This document shows, piece after piece, positions 27,770-36,585 of a DNA stretch of 64,000 bases. The stretch is from Gemmatimonadota bacterium. Lineage in GTDB: Bacteria > Latescibacterota > UBA2968 > UBA8231. Where the stretch lies: contig VXOR01000097.1 in assembly GCA_009840005.1 (NCBI GenBank), forward strand, positions 116,488-180,487. The letters are read 5' to 3'. The position numbers and the translations under genes are program-made. Under the pieces are notes generated by a model. That model was given only the letters and a program-made list of their open reading frames with translations. It did no database searches and had not been told where the DNA came from. How positions within the stretch are numbered: the first letter of the stretch is position 1; every line of letters begins with the position of its first letter.

Positions 27770-30763
27770 TTGATACACTGCATCGCATTTAACAGGTGCC
27801 GCAGAATTTGTGCATACGGCACTGTTTTTTTGTTATCGCTAAGCTCGGGATGCGCCACCGAGCCTGAGCCCATAGCTCGCACTGAACCGCCAGCCCCTCG
27901 GCCTGCCTCGCATGCGGCCAAGGTGGAAACTACGGCCGTGTATTTCGAGGATGTGGGGCAGACCTTGGGTTTGGACTTTGAGAATGTGTCGGGTGGTCCT
28001 GAGCAGGGGTACATACTGGAGACTATATCGGCGGGTGTGGCTTTTTTCGATAGCGACGGAGATGGCTATCTGGACATTTTTTTTGCCAATGGCACGCGCT
28101 TGGAAGGCGATACGGTCGGCAACCACAGCCGGCTCTATCGCAGCACCGAGGCGGCAACGGGTGAGCGCGTCTTCACGGAGGTGAGTCAGCAGGCTGGTGT
28201 CGATTACAGCGGCTGGGGTATGGGCTGTGCGGTGGGCGACTACGACAACGATGGCGATGTGGACCTCTACGCTACGTACTGGGGTCCCAACAGACTCTAC
28301 CGCAACGAGGGGGACGGCCGCTTTAACCAGATCGCCGAGGCGGCTGGGGTGGACGATGAGGGCTGGGGCACTAGCGCCGCGTTCGGAGACCTAGACCAAG
28401 ACGGCCTGCTGGATCTCTACGTGGTCAACTATCTGGCGTTTGATCTGGAAAATCCACCGGTTGGATGGAAAAAGTGCCTCTACAAAGGGCTCGAGAGCTT
28501 TTGTGGTCCCCAAGGGATGACAGCGGAATCAGATCGCATGTACCGCAATCTGGGCGGGGATCGCTTCGAGGACAGGACCCAGGCTTTAGGGCCTGATCGG
28601 CCGCTGCCGGGACTGGGCGTTGTTTTTGGGGATTACGACAACGATGGTGACGCCGATATCTATGTGGCCAATGACTCGGAAGTCAACGTCCTCTATCGGA
28701 ACGACGGCAACTGGAACCTAGTCGATACCGCCATTCCGCTGGGGGTAGGATTTAGCGAAGGCGGTCGGGCGCAAGCCGGTATGGGCGTCCACGGTGGCGA
28801 CTACGACAACGACGGCGATCTGGATCTGTACGTGACCAATTTTTCGGACGATGTTAATACACTGTACCGGAATAGGGGCAACGGCGCATTTGTGGATGCC
28901 ACCTATGAAGTGGGGTTGGGCGGTGCAGTACTACCTTATCTGGGTTGGAGCACGGGTTTTTTTGACTACGACAACGACGGCTGGCAGGATGTATTTGTGG
29001 TCAACGGGCACGTCTATCCCCAGCTAAGTCAATACGCGACTGGCCTGCGCTATGCACAGCGCAATTTGCTCTATCAGAATAGACAGGGCCGCTTTGTCGA
29101 AGTGGGGGAGCAAGCCGGTCCGGGGTGGCAGCTTGAACAGGTGAGTCGGGGTGGAGCCGTAGGCGACTACGACAACGACGGCGATCCAGACTTGCTGGTG
29201 ACCAATCTCAATGGCCGGCCGACATTGTTGCGCAACGACGGAGGGAATGCTCACAATTGGCTGGGCTTAAAACTGGTGGGCGTGCAGAGCAACAAGGATG
29301 CCATCGGCGCGCGCGTACGGGTGTGGGCAGGAGGTCTGGTGCAAACCAAGGAAGTGCAGCGCGGGTACGGTTTTCAGAGTCAGCACGATGAGCGCCTGTT
29401 GTTTGGTCTGGGTCGGACGACGAGCGTGGATCAGGTGGAGATTCGCTGGCCTTCGGGCCTAAAACAGGTAATCCGCAATCCTCTGCTGCGTCGCTATCTG
29501 ATCGTCCGTGAAGGCAGCGACCAGATAGCGGCCGGAAATGAAGTGCCGGCTGTGGTGCCGACTGCGAGAGCATCGGCTTCTCAAGTCAGAGCATCCGATG
29601 TCACACCGCAGGTCACAGGCGCACCGGATTGGGGACCGGCAGATTATCGCCGCGCCAGCGAGGCTCTCTTCAAACAGGGTCGCTATCTCGAAGCGCGGGC
29701 TATGTTGCAAAAAGCCTTGGAACTGGACCCGGAGTATATCCCGGCCTATGTCAACTTGGGCTTGGTGCTATTCTCCGGCTTGGGCGAGTTTGCTGCGGCG
29801 CGCAAGGTGCTGGAACAGGCCGTGCAGATAAAACCAACGCGAGCCGATGCTCTCCATTTGCTGGGCAAGGTCTATTTGCAGCAGAGTCGCCTGCCCGAGG
29901 CAATCGAGGCACTCGGACAGGCTGCCCGACTGAAATCACAAGCTTGGGAGTATGCCCACTGGTTGGGACTAGCCTACCTTCGGGCTGATAGCCTAGTGGC
30001 CGCTGCCGCCGCCTTTAGAAAAGCGGTTCGGCTTGCGCCGTGGAATCCCAAACCGCATTTGCATCTGGCTCAGTTGTACGCAAGCAAGGGACAGCATGGA
30101 CAGGCGGCCAAAGAGCAGGCGCTGTTTGAGCGTTTAAGTCTAGTGCAGAATCGGGTGGAACTCTATGAGAAAAAGGTCGCCGATTATCCAGAGAATGTCC
30201 GGGCCCATTACCTATTGGGATTGACCTACGTCGAACAGGGGCGCTTTGCGCTGGGGTTGCAGTTTTTTGAACGCGCTATCGCACTAGATCCTTCCTACGC
30301 CCCGGCCTTTCACGGTAAGGGGCGGGTATTGTACCAGCGCAACCAAATAGTGCCAGCCATCCGCGCCTACGAACGGGCTTGCCAACTGGATCCGCAACTC
30401 TATGATGCCTTCAACGATCTGGGCCAAGCCTACCACCAGAGCGGTCGCTATGATCGGGCTGTGGCTGCATACCGGCGCGCCTTGGAGATTAAACCGGAGC
30501 TGGCGCTGGTCCACAGCAATCTGGGCATGGCCTATGCCATGCAGGGAAATTTAAACGCAGCGACTGCATCGTTTGAGCGCAGTATTGAGCTTGATCCCAA
30601 GGTGCCGGATGCAAGGGATGCGCTGGCACAAGTCTATGCGGCCCAGAAAAATTGGTCGCAAGCAATAGCCCAGTGGGAAGCCGTATTGCGCTTGGTGCCC
30701 GATCACCTTGGCGCGGCTCAAGGGATCCACCGGGCGCGTCAGCGATTGGCAGGGCAACGATAG
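27770..30763 (+). CDS. Exported lipoprotein with FG-GAP/VCBS repeats, ASPIC/UnbV domain and TPR array
   Basis: 997 residues from TTG 27770 (GGAGA just upstream; no better start). Lipobox LSSGC near residue 28 marks it as a lipoprotein. Residues 50-480 hold about seven VCBS/FG-GAP blades with DxDxDG calcium-type loops (DSDGDG, five DYDNDG, DLDQDG). Then comes an ASPIC/UnbV domain (NWLGLKLVG...GFQSQHDERLLFGLG) and, from about 620 to the end, some nine TPR units. Architecture matches CRTAC1-like proteins of Planctomycetes, Acidobacteria and Latescibacterota, probably a surface scaffold. It is a single gene facing the minus-strand envelope locus. Confidence 0.85.
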   Translation: MIHCIAFNRCRRICAYGTVFLLSLSSGCATEPEPIARTEPPAPRPASHAAKVETTAVYFEDVGQTLGLDFENVSGGPEQGYILETISAGVAFFDSDGDGYLDIFFANGTRLEGDTVGNHSRLYRSTEAATGERVFTEVSQQAGVDYSGWGMGCAVGDYDNDGDVDLYATYWGPNRLYRNEGDGRFNQIAEAAGVDDEGWGTSAAFGDLDQDGLLDLYVVNYLAFDLENPPVGWKKCLYKGLESFCGPQGMTAESDRMYRNLGGDRFEDRTQALGPDRPLPGLGVVFGDYDNDGDADIYVANDSEVNVLYRNDGNWNLVDTAIPLGVGFSEGGRAQAGMGVHGGDYDNDGDLDLYVTNFSDDVNTLYRNRGNGAFVDATYEVGLGGAVLPYLGWSTGFFDYDNDGWQDVFVVNGHVYPQLSQYATGLRYAQRNLLYQNRQGRFVEVGEQAGPGWQLEQVSRGGAVGDYDNDGDPDLLVTNLNGRPTLLRNDGGNAHNWLGLKLVGVQSNKDAIGARVRVWAGGLVQTKEVQRGYGFQSQHDERLLFGLGRTTSVDQVEIRWPSGLKQVIRNPLLRRYLIVREGSDQIAAGNEVPAVVPTARASASQVRASDVTPQVTGAPDWGPADYRRASEALFKQGRYLEARAMLQKALELDPEYIPAYVNLGLVLFSGLGEFAAARKVLEQAVQIKPTRADALHLLGKVYLQQSRLPEAIEALGQAARLKSQAWEYAHWLGLAYLRADSLVAAAAAFRKAVRLAPWNPKPHLHLAQLYASKGQHGQAAKEQALFERLSLVQNRVELYEKKVADYPENVRAHYLLGLTYVEQGRFALGLQFFERAIALDPSYAPAFHGKGRVLYQRNQIVPAIRAYERACQLDPQLYDAFNDLGQAYHQSGRYDRAVAAYRRALEIKPELALVHSNLGMAYAMQGNLNAATASFERSIELDPKVPDARDALAQVYAAQKNWSQAIAQWEAVLRLVPDHLGAAQGIHRARQRLAGQR

Positions 30764-30779
30764 GACTACACTTATTCAC

Positions 30780-30923
30780 TGACGTTACGCACAGGCTCCT
30801 AGGTATGGGATGCTTCGCTTCGCTCAGCATGACAAGTGCTGGTTTGCTGCTTGACTGTGTCATGCTGAGCGGAGCGAAGCGGAGTCGAAGCATCGATTAC
30901 CTCGATGCCCATGCGTAACATCA
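30780..30923. mobile_element. MITE-like long imperfect palindrome
   Basis: TGACGTTACGCA (30780-30791) pairs with TGCGTAACATCA (30912-30923), and the pairing continues inward through ATGCTTCG and CAGCATGACA on the left arm, opposite TGTCATGCTGAGCGG and CGAAGCAT on the right. The 144-bp segment can fold into one long hairpin with a bulge of about 11 bases. It has no coding capacity and lies between converging genes, where it could also stop transcription from both sides. Its CTTCGAC...GCTCAGC core resembles the in-gene palindromes. Confidence 0.65.
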
Positions 30924-30985
30924 ATTTTCAGATGGGATGGGCTTCTGGGGCGTTTGCAGAGGAACTATTCGCGGTCAATTCCAAA

Positions 30986-31408
30986 CTATTTTTTTCGCAG
31001 GTCTTCCGTAGCCAGCGGTATTTTTTCAATTCCCACGCGCTTGGCCACCTCGAAGAGATCCAGTAGGTACTTATGCGGGGTCTCCTGATCGGTTCGCACT
31101 ACTAGCGTTAGACTCCGGGTGCCTTCTTTTTCCCGCAAAAGAACCTGCTCCAGATTGTCCAAGGTCACCAGATGGCGGTTGATCTCCATGCGGCCGTCCT
31201 CGGTGATCGTCGCCACCAGTTTCTTCTCTTCGACAATCTGCGCCTGTTGCGCTTCGGGCAAGACCACCTGCAGGCTGTAGGGTTGCTTGAATACCGTGGT
31301 TACCATGAAGAAAATCAGCAGCAAAAAGACGCAGTCGATCAGCGGCGTCATATTCAGTTCTTGCTCTTCGTATAGGGATTTGCGCCTGGGCCTAGGCATC
31401 GGACTCAT
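30986..31408 (-). CDS. exbD: ExbD/TolR-family biopolymer transport protein (first copy)
   Basis: 140 residues: short basic cytoplasmic N terminus, one transmembrane helix NMTPLIDCVFLLLIFFMVTT with the proton-conducting Asp25, and a periplasmic domain ending KRVGIEKIPLATEDL. ExbD pairs with ExbB to convert proton motive force into movement of a partner such as TonB. Its ATG overlaps the preceding exbD stop (ATGA); an alternative ATG at 31399 has better GGAGGA spacing. Last gene of the minus-strand envelope locus. Confidence 0.92.
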   Translation of the reverse strand: MSPMPRPRRKSLYEEQELNMTPLIDCVFLLLIFFMVTTVFKQPYSLQVVLPEAQQAQIVEEKKLVATITEDGRMEINRHLVTLDNLEQVLLREKEGTRSLTLVVRTDQETPHKYLLDLFEVAKRVGIEKIPLATEDLRKK

Positions 31409-31821
31409 TCCTCCCGTTCCCGCACAAAAGCGATGCCCTCAACCCCAACCTCTTTGGCTCTATCCACCACAAACACCACGTGTTTCTGAGCGGACTCGCC
31501 GTCGGCCTGAATGATGATATTCTCGTTATTGGCCTCTTCCATAGCTGTGACCAGCCGAGCCGCCAAGGCTGCCGGCAGCACGTCCTCGCCCTTGATCTGA
31601 ATCCTACCGTCGCGATCGACCAAGACGTTGATATCTTTCTTCTTTTCTTCCGTGGCCTCGCTTTGGGCTGGCATGTCCACTTCCAGCCCTTTGGTGTGGA
31701 GAAACACCGTGGTGACCATAAAGAAAACCAGCAGCAAAAAGACACAGTCGATCAGCGGCGTCATATCCGGCCCGCCTTCGGCCAGAAAGCTCTCGGGCCG
31801 ATCTTTGCGATGTCTGGCCAT
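31405..31821 (-). CDS. exbD: ExbD/TolR-family biopolymer transport protein (second copy)
   Basis: 138 residues with the same plan: single helix DMTPLIDCVFLLLVFFMVTT with Asp25, then a periplasmic domain (DINVLVDRDGRIQIKGEDV, AKEVGVEGIAFV). It differs clearly from the other copy outside the helix, so the two may form a mixed dimer in the ExbB pentamer, as two different ExbD proteins do in some other systems. GGGAGGAG lies 9 bases upstream of the ATG. It follows exbB by 24 bases. Confidence 0.92.
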   Translation of the reverse strand: MARHRKDRPESFLAEGGPDMTPLIDCVFLLLVFFMVTTVFLHTKGLEVDMPAQSEATEEKKKDINVLVDRDGRIQIKGEDVLPAALAARLVTAMEEANNENIIIQADGESAQKHVVFVVDRAKEVGVEGIAFVREREE

Positions 31822-31845
31822 TGCGTCAACTCCTCCCAGCAGGAG

Positions 31846-32592
31846 CTACTCGGTTGTTTCGTATTGTTGGCGCTGTCCCGTAGTGATCAGCGCATTGGCA
31901 AAGGCATGTCCATACATCTCGGCGTCTTCGAGTAAATTATCCGCTTTGCGCGCCAGATAGCGATACAATACAATCGTTGGGATGGCCACGATCAGCCCCG
32001 ATGCGGTGGTGACCAAGGCTTGGGAAATACCGCCGGCGACAACTTTGGGATCGCCGGCCCCGGCGGTGGCGATGGACTCAAAGGCGATGATCATCCCCAT
32101 AATGGTGCCGAGCAAGCCCAACAAAGGGCTTATATTGCCGATGGTATTCAGGATCGCCAGATTTTTGCCCAGATAGGCCCGGGCGGCGGCCTCGGTCTGA
32201 ATGACCAGTTCGTCTTTGAGATCGGCCAGTTCCCGCTGCATAACCATAAACCGGCTGACCTGCCCGCCGCCGCCGGCGTCGGCCAGCCGGATGATCTCCT
32301 CGTTGGTCTCTTGGAATTCCCGCTGTTCGATCATCAGGGTATCGTATCGTTTCAACAGCGAAGCAAAGACGTAATTGAGCAGCCCCTTGCCTTGGTTGCA
32401 CTCTTCGACGACGGCCTGTTCGCCGCCGTTGCGCAGCGCGGTCTCGAGTCGATCGAGCTCACTTTGGGCTTCTTCCTGCGTGGGCAATTGACTGAAGATC
32501 CACAGGCGTTCGATCGAATAGGCAATGGCCAGAATCGCACAGGCGATGAGGGGCACCATCATCGGACCGCCGCTTTGAATTATTTCCCACAT
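31846..32592 (-). CDS. exbB: MotA/TolQ/ExbB proton channel protein
   Basis: 248 residues with three transmembrane helices: PMMVPLIACAILAIAYSIERLW (about 10-31), NISPLLGLLGTIMGMIIAFESI (about 153-174) and QALVTTASGLIVAIPTIVLYRYLARK (about 190-215), with the conserved ExbB/TolQ pattern GLLGTxxGM and VTTAxGLxVAIP. It forms the inner-membrane pentamer around ExbD. AAGGAGCAG precedes the ATG. It starts 2 bases after the stop of the CsgG-like gene and is followed by both exbD genes, so a full motor is encoded. Confidence 0.93.
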   Translation of the reverse strand: MWEIIQSGGPMMVPLIACAILAIAYSIERLWIFSQLPTQEEAQSELDRLETALRNGGEQAVVEECNQGKGLLNYVFASLLKRYDTLMIEQREFQETNEEIIRLADAGGGGQVSRFMVMQRELADLKDELVIQTEAAARAYLGKNLAILNTIGNISPLLGLLGTIMGMIIAFESIATAGAGDPKVVAGGISQALVTTASGLIVAIPTIVLYRYLARKADNLLEDAEMYGHAFANALITTGQRQQYETTE

Positions 32593-32594
32593 TG

Positions 32595-33557
32595 CTACTG
32601 CTCCTTATTGTCAAGAGAAGAGTTATAATCGTCTTCTTTGGCGTTTCTAGATAAGCGCTGTCCTATGCGCAAACCAGTGTCAATGACACCGAATTTCTCA
32701 ACGATTTCGGCCTTGCATAAGTGCGGCCCGATAAGCTGATGCACTCTGACTAGCGCGATTCGGACCTCTTTATCATACAGCGGCAGGACATCGCCGTACT
32801 CGACGCGGTCCAAAATGCCGATGCCTAGATACACCTCGTCGGCTTCGACCGCTAGGACCTGGGCCTGCTCGCCGGAAAGGTCGATGGGGGGGCGCTCCGT
32901 CAGACTCGTAATCATCTGGCTGCTGAGGTCTCTGAAAGCGACATCGACGAGTTTGCCAAAGGTCAATTCAAAAAAACGCTCGGAACCGAAGTCAACCTTG
33001 AAGAGTTCGCGGAATATCCGATCCTGTTTGCGCGGCCGGCCGAACAGATCTAGGCCGTACGACTTTTCCGTGGAGTCTCTGAGCGTTTCAAAGGTCTCGA
33101 CTATTTTTCCGGTTGCTACTCTGATTAGCTGTACTTGGCTGAGGTGGATCACTGAATTGTAGGATTTATAGCCAGCCAGATTGGGATTCCCCACTGTTAC
33201 CCGGCGCATGCCCATCTTCTCCACGACACCGGTAATGACCACATCGGCATCCAAGAATTGCCCTAGCCGCACAGCCCGGTCAATGCCCTGGTATTTTTTA
33301 AACTGTTTGTTCAGTTGAACGGCCTCTACTTCTTTTGGCGGAATGACAAAGACCGCATCGTCTGCATCCAGATATCGACCCAGCAAATCGGGTACATCCC
33401 TAGACAAATGCCATTCCGCCTGAAAGCCGGCCCGATCCTCAAAATCGAGCAGAGCAAGGCGCAAGGTCGGCAGCGGCCCCTCGGCAGCGATTGCCACGTC
33501 GAGCACTAGGAGGTTGGGACCTACCCAAGTGCAAAAGAATAAAATTAGCAAACGCAA
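32595..33557 (-). CDS. CsgG/curli-assembly-like periplasmic protein
   Basis: 320 residues starting at TTG 33557 with AGGTAG about 10 bases before. A signal peptide (LLILFFCTWVGPNLLVLDVAIAA) is followed by RLALLDFEDRAGF and a FLDADVVITGVVEKMG segment typical of the CsgG/LpoB-like ABD fold, then a sheet with VIHLSQVQLIRVATGKIVET. Unlike true CsgG it has no lipobox cysteine and carries an extra C-terminal part (LDRVEYGDVLPLYDKEVRIALVRV). Probably acts in the periplasm as part of the envelope machine. The family assignment is tentative. Confidence 0.65.
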   Translation of the reverse strand: MRLLILFFCTWVGPNLLVLDVAIAAEGPLPTLRLALLDFEDRAGFQAEWHLSRDVPDLLGRYLDADDAVFVIPPKEVEAVQLNKQFKKYQGIDRAVRLGQFLDADVVITGVVEKMGMRRVTVGNPNLAGYKSYNSVIHLSQVQLIRVATGKIVETFETLRDSTEKSYGLDLFGRPRKQDRIFRELFKVDFGSERFFELTFGKLVDVAFRDLSSQMITSLTERPPIDLSGEQAQVLAVEADEVYLGIGILDRVEYGDVLPLYDKEVRIALVRVHQLIGPHLCKAEIVEKFGVIDTGLRIGQRLSRNAKEDDYNSSLDNKEQ

Positions 33558-33565
33558 TGGGCTAA

Positions 33566-34318
33566 CTACCTGTTCGTAGCCTCAGCTTGCCGCACTTTCT
33601 CGGCTGCGATCTTTTGATCGAACTCGAGGGCGATATCCACGGTTTCCAGCGGCTGTCCGGAGGCGTCGAATTTCAGGACAAAATCTTTGAGCACTAGGCG
33701 CACCTGACTGACTTCCTCATTCAGTGGATCGAAGGCGATAAGCCCTGAATATTTCTCTCCTTTGAACACCTTTTGGTTTTCTATATAGGCCGTGCTACGC
33801 GCATTGCCCATTCGCAGGTCAAAGCGATAAAATTCGTTGCCGCTCTGACCCCGAATGGCCCGATAGTAGCGCTCAAAACTTTTGTGCGGCGAAAAAGACG
33901 GCAGACCATAGGAATGCAGGGCCTCGCCCTGGTCGGTATAGAGCAGCGCTTTGATTGGATCGAGCAGGACTTTGGCATAGATATCGTTGATAACCGTAAC
34001 GCGAAAAACCGTAAAACGCTTGGGCCGGTAACCCAACAGTGGATCAATCCAATTGCCGTAGGTGTAGGGATTCGTCGAGAACTTCCCTTTGCTCGAATCC
34101 TCGGGCAACAGTGCATTCAATTGATCGTCCGTCATCGGTTCCACCTTGACGCGCAGGCCCTCGATAGCATACGCGACCGACCCATCATCACCCACGATAT
34201 ACTGTTCTTCCGTGCCTTGGGAAGAACGGGGTATCAGCTCGTTTTTGTACAGAATGGTCGGCGGAATAAAAAAGCTACAGCCGGACGCGAATAACATTAG
34301 CATAATTCCCAAATACAT
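33566..34318 (-). CDS. Hypothetical lipoprotein
   Basis: 250 residues. Signal sequence MYLGIMLMLFASGC with lipobox ASGC makes it a lipoprotein. ATG 34318 is preferred to 34324 because GAGAGG then sits 8 bases upstream. The mature part is mixed alpha/beta with GYRPKRFTVFRVTVINDIYAKVLLDPIKAL and VRLVLKDFVLKFDASGQPLE; no known domain is recognised. Position between the DUF4159 gene and the CsgG-like gene suggests an outer-membrane-anchored partner of the ExbBD system. Confidence 0.7.
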   Translation of the reverse strand: MYLGIMLMLFASGCSFFIPPTILYKNELIPRSSQGTEEQYIVGDDGSVAYAIEGLRVKVEPMTDDQLNALLPEDSSKGKFSTNPYTYGNWIDPLLGYRPKRFTVFRVTVINDIYAKVLLDPIKALLYTDQGEALHSYGLPSFSPHKSFERYYRAIRGQSGNEFYRFDLRMGNARSTAYIENQKVFKGEKYSGLIAFDPLNEEVSQVRLVLKDFVLKFDASGQPLETVDIALEFDQKIAAEKVRQAEATNR

Positions 34319-34332
34319 GGCCATTACCTCTC

Positions 34333-35568
34333 TTATTGGCCCCGCTGACTGAAGAAATCAATCTGCTGCTGGGCGATAGATCCTTCCTGCGTCAGGGCAA
34401 AAATGACGGCGTTAATGCCAAATCGCAACTGTGGTTCATTGCCGTAATTGCGCGCCCAAGTATGGACGTATCCCTTGTCGGAGTATATGGCTACCAAGCG
34501 ATCGTCTAGGAAAACACCCTCTAGGTAATACGATTGCTCGGCAATGACTAAGTGGTCAAGGCTACGCTGTTCGGAGAAGCTGGGAATCTCTAGTTCGGAA
34601 CCCACCGGCGGGCCGTCAAAATCGTAAAAGGTATGGTAGATCGGATGGTTGTTGGAAATGGGCCGCAGTTGGCCTTGCGCCCCTAAGGCACCGCGGAAGA
34701 TGCGTCGCAAAGACGCCTCCCCCTGACTGAATTCTGTGGTGGGATTGGCATTGTCGACGAAGATGAACCCGCCCTGCCGCAAATATTTCCCTAGATTCTC
34801 TAGTTCGCGTTCCGTCAGTTCAAATGCCTCAGTAGCGGTGATATATACAAAAGGCGTGCGAAACAATTCTTGAGAATCGATAAATAAATGCGCGTCCACT
34901 CTGGCCGAGATGCCCGTCTGTTCGTTGAGGGCGTCGACTAGGTTGGGGATGGCCTTGGCAGCGCTGTCAAACGTTGGCTTTAGGTCGTTGGCCCAAGCTG
35001 TACCCAGATAGACGAACCCCTTGACTTTGCGGCGGTCGGTCGGGTCCTGGATGATGAGACCCTTGTATTTACCCGTATCCAGCGCGTTCAGATCGATCAA
35101 TTCCTCGCGCATGGCAATGCGCTTCTCCGGATCTTTGGTGCCGGTGATCTTAGCCGCGGACAATTCGATGGAGCTAGTCTTCAGGTTGATTGGCACGTCT
35201 GCTTGCAGGGCGTATTCAAACGTCTGGACATTGCCGAAAACACTGGAGCCTTTGAGGCGCGGAGCCGCCGGCGTGGACAGCCGCGGCTTGAGTGCCGTGA
35301 CCTGTTTGGTGAGGGCTCGTGGCCGGAGCCGTTGACGCTTGAGCGCAAAAGTCTTGGTCGCCCTAGGTTTGCGAATGATGAGTCGGGTCAACGCCGGTTC
35401 CGGCGCGTCGCGCTCCTCGACACTCAATACCCAATAGACGAAGACCCCGGCGATCAGTCCCGCACCGATGAGTAACCCCCAGACGGTGTATTTGAGGGTT
35501 TCCCGCAGGAGGCGGTTAAAGTTTAGCTGATCACTTGGCGCTTGAAAACGGCCTAGGTCTGAGACCAT
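34333..35568 (-). CDS. Single-span DUF4159-domain protein, TonB-like arrangement
   Basis: 411 residues. A short cytoplasmic N terminus, one helix (YTVWGLLIGAGLIAGVFVYWVL, about 27-48), then an extended basic, Ala/Pro-containing stretch (residues 60-105, RKPRATKTFALKRQRLRPRALTK) and, from about 165, a DUF4159 domain (KGFVYLGTAWANDLKPTF, FVYITATEAFELTERELENL, GGFIFVDN). The helix-linker-periplasmic domain plan is that of TonB, and it is encoded three genes before exbB, with no TonB in the window. I infer it is the moving partner of ExbBD here. AGGAG upstream supports the ATG. Confidence 0.75.
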   Translation of the reverse strand: MVSDLGRFQAPSDQLNFNRLLRETLKYTVWGLLIGAGLIAGVFVYWVLSVEERDAPEPALTRLIIRKPRATKTFALKRQRLRPRALTKQVTALKPRLSTPAAPRLKGSSVFGNVQTFEYALQADVPINLKTSSIELSAAKITGTKDPEKRIAMREELIDLNALDTGKYKGLIIQDPTDRRKVKGFVYLGTAWANDLKPTFDSAAKAIPNLVDALNEQTGISARVDAHLFIDSQELFRTPFVYITATEAFELTERELENLGKYLRQGGFIFVDNANPTTEFSQGEASLRRIFRGALGAQGQLRPISNNHPIYHTFYDFDGPPVGSELEIPSFSEQRSLDHLVIAEQSYYLEGVFLDDRLVAIYSDKGYVHTWARNYGNEPQLRFGINAVIFALTQEGSIAQQQIDFFSQRGQ

Positions 35569-35609
35569 ACTACGCTACTCCTGCTAAGTTCATGCTCGGA
35601 AGAGGCAGT

Positions 35610-35981
35610 CTAAAAAACCGCCAACGTATCTATTGCCGAGCGCGGTCCAAAAAACAGGCGAGCATCTACTGCCCACACCTGGATCAGATACCAGACTCCT
35701 GGGCTCAGATCTAGGTCTGTCTCCTCGTAGGACCTTGCCTCTGCATCTTCCAACGAGCGCGTTTGCACGACTCCAATCGAATCGGTGAAGCTAATGACAA
35801 AACCAGACACATTGGCTGCTGAATCCAGATGCCACGAAACCACAATCCTGTCTTCTGCGGCTACTGCCTCCACACTGGTAGGCTGAGCAAGATATCCTCG
35901 ATGATACTGCATAGGTAGTTGGGTGTCGTTGCTGCACCCCCAGATCAGCAGACCGAGTAAAAGATAAATTCGGGTTTCCAT
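35610..35981 (-). CDS. Small lipoprotein with fibronectin type III-like domain
   Basis: 123 residues from ATG 35981 (GGGAGA upstream). METRIYLLLGLLIWGC ends in a lipobox Cys. The rest resembles one Fn3 sandwich: PTSVEAVAAEDRIVVSWHLD, VSGFVISFTDSIG, and the closing LSPGVWYLIQVWAVDARL. The longer frame to 36113 overlaps the upstream gene and lacks a ribosome site at its start. Probably surface or periplasmic, binding partner unknown. Confidence 0.7.
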   Translation of the reverse strand: METRIYLLLGLLIWGCSNDTQLPMQYHRGYLAQPTSVEAVAAEDRIVVSWHLDSAANVSGFVISFTDSIGVVQTRSLEDAEARSYEETDLDLSPGVWYLIQVWAVDARLFFGPRSAIDTLAVF

Positions 35982-36006
35982 ATCCAGTTTCTCCCTAGAC
36001 CAGACG

Positions 36007-36567
36007 CTAAAACTGGGCAACCAGTAAGACGCCTGATGTTCTGGTCTGTGGCAATGGGGCGATGCGCATTCGCCGCTTCGCGGCGGGAGACGCTCCGTCC
36101 AACAGCAAGACATCGAGCAAATTGTAGCTGTAAATACCCACGGCTAAGACGCCGAATAAACGGCGACGGATATGGGAGCCGTCCAGATCGGATTTTAAAT
36201 TGCCGAGCCGTCGCCAGCTTTTTTCTGCCGCGTCAAAGGATCCCCCATTTTGTAGCGAAATATAGCGTTCTTTCTCTAGGGCAAACTGATTGGCCTGCGT
36301 ATTGTAATCAGCGTGCGAGGTGAGCCAGCCCACTATGGTTGCGATACCAGTTGCCACTAGTGCCGTGCCCTTGATTCGATGCCCAGCAGTTAGTTGTCCC
36401 AAACCCGGAAAGGCGACCGAAAGGGCGATGGCCTGAGAATGAGATATAGCGGTCGCCTTGGACTGGGTATCCGTTCCTTCTTGGGCATGGAGAAGCTGGC
36501 TGGAGGCCAGTATCAAGGCGCTACTCAGAATAACTAAGTGCCAGCGTTGTTTGAAACGCATTTCCAT
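36007..36567 (-). CDS. DUF5683-like membrane protein
   Basis: 186 residues. Signal peptide (residues 1-29, ending LLHAQ), then HSQAIALSVAFPGLGQLTAGHRIKGTALVATGIATIVGW, the pattern of DUF5683 proteins found beside gliding and envelope genes of Bacteroidota. A coiled stretch with ERYISLQNGGSFDAAEKSW and a second hydrophobic helix (VLAVGIYSYNLLDVLLLDG) follow. GAAGGTCG precedes the ATG. Function of the family is unknown. It lies between the TPR gene and the Fn3 lipoprotein. Confidence 0.7.
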   Translation of the reverse strand: MEMRFKQRWHLVILSSALILASSQLLHAQEGTDTQSKATAISHSQAIALSVAFPGLGQLTAGHRIKGTALVATGIATIVGWLTSHADYNTQANQFALEKERYISLQNGGSFDAAEKSWRRLGNLKSDLDGSHIRRRLFGVLAVGIYSYNLLDVLLLDGASPAAKRRMRIAPLPQTRTSGVLLVAQF

Positions 36568-36585
36568 TGTTGTGCGACCTTCGAC

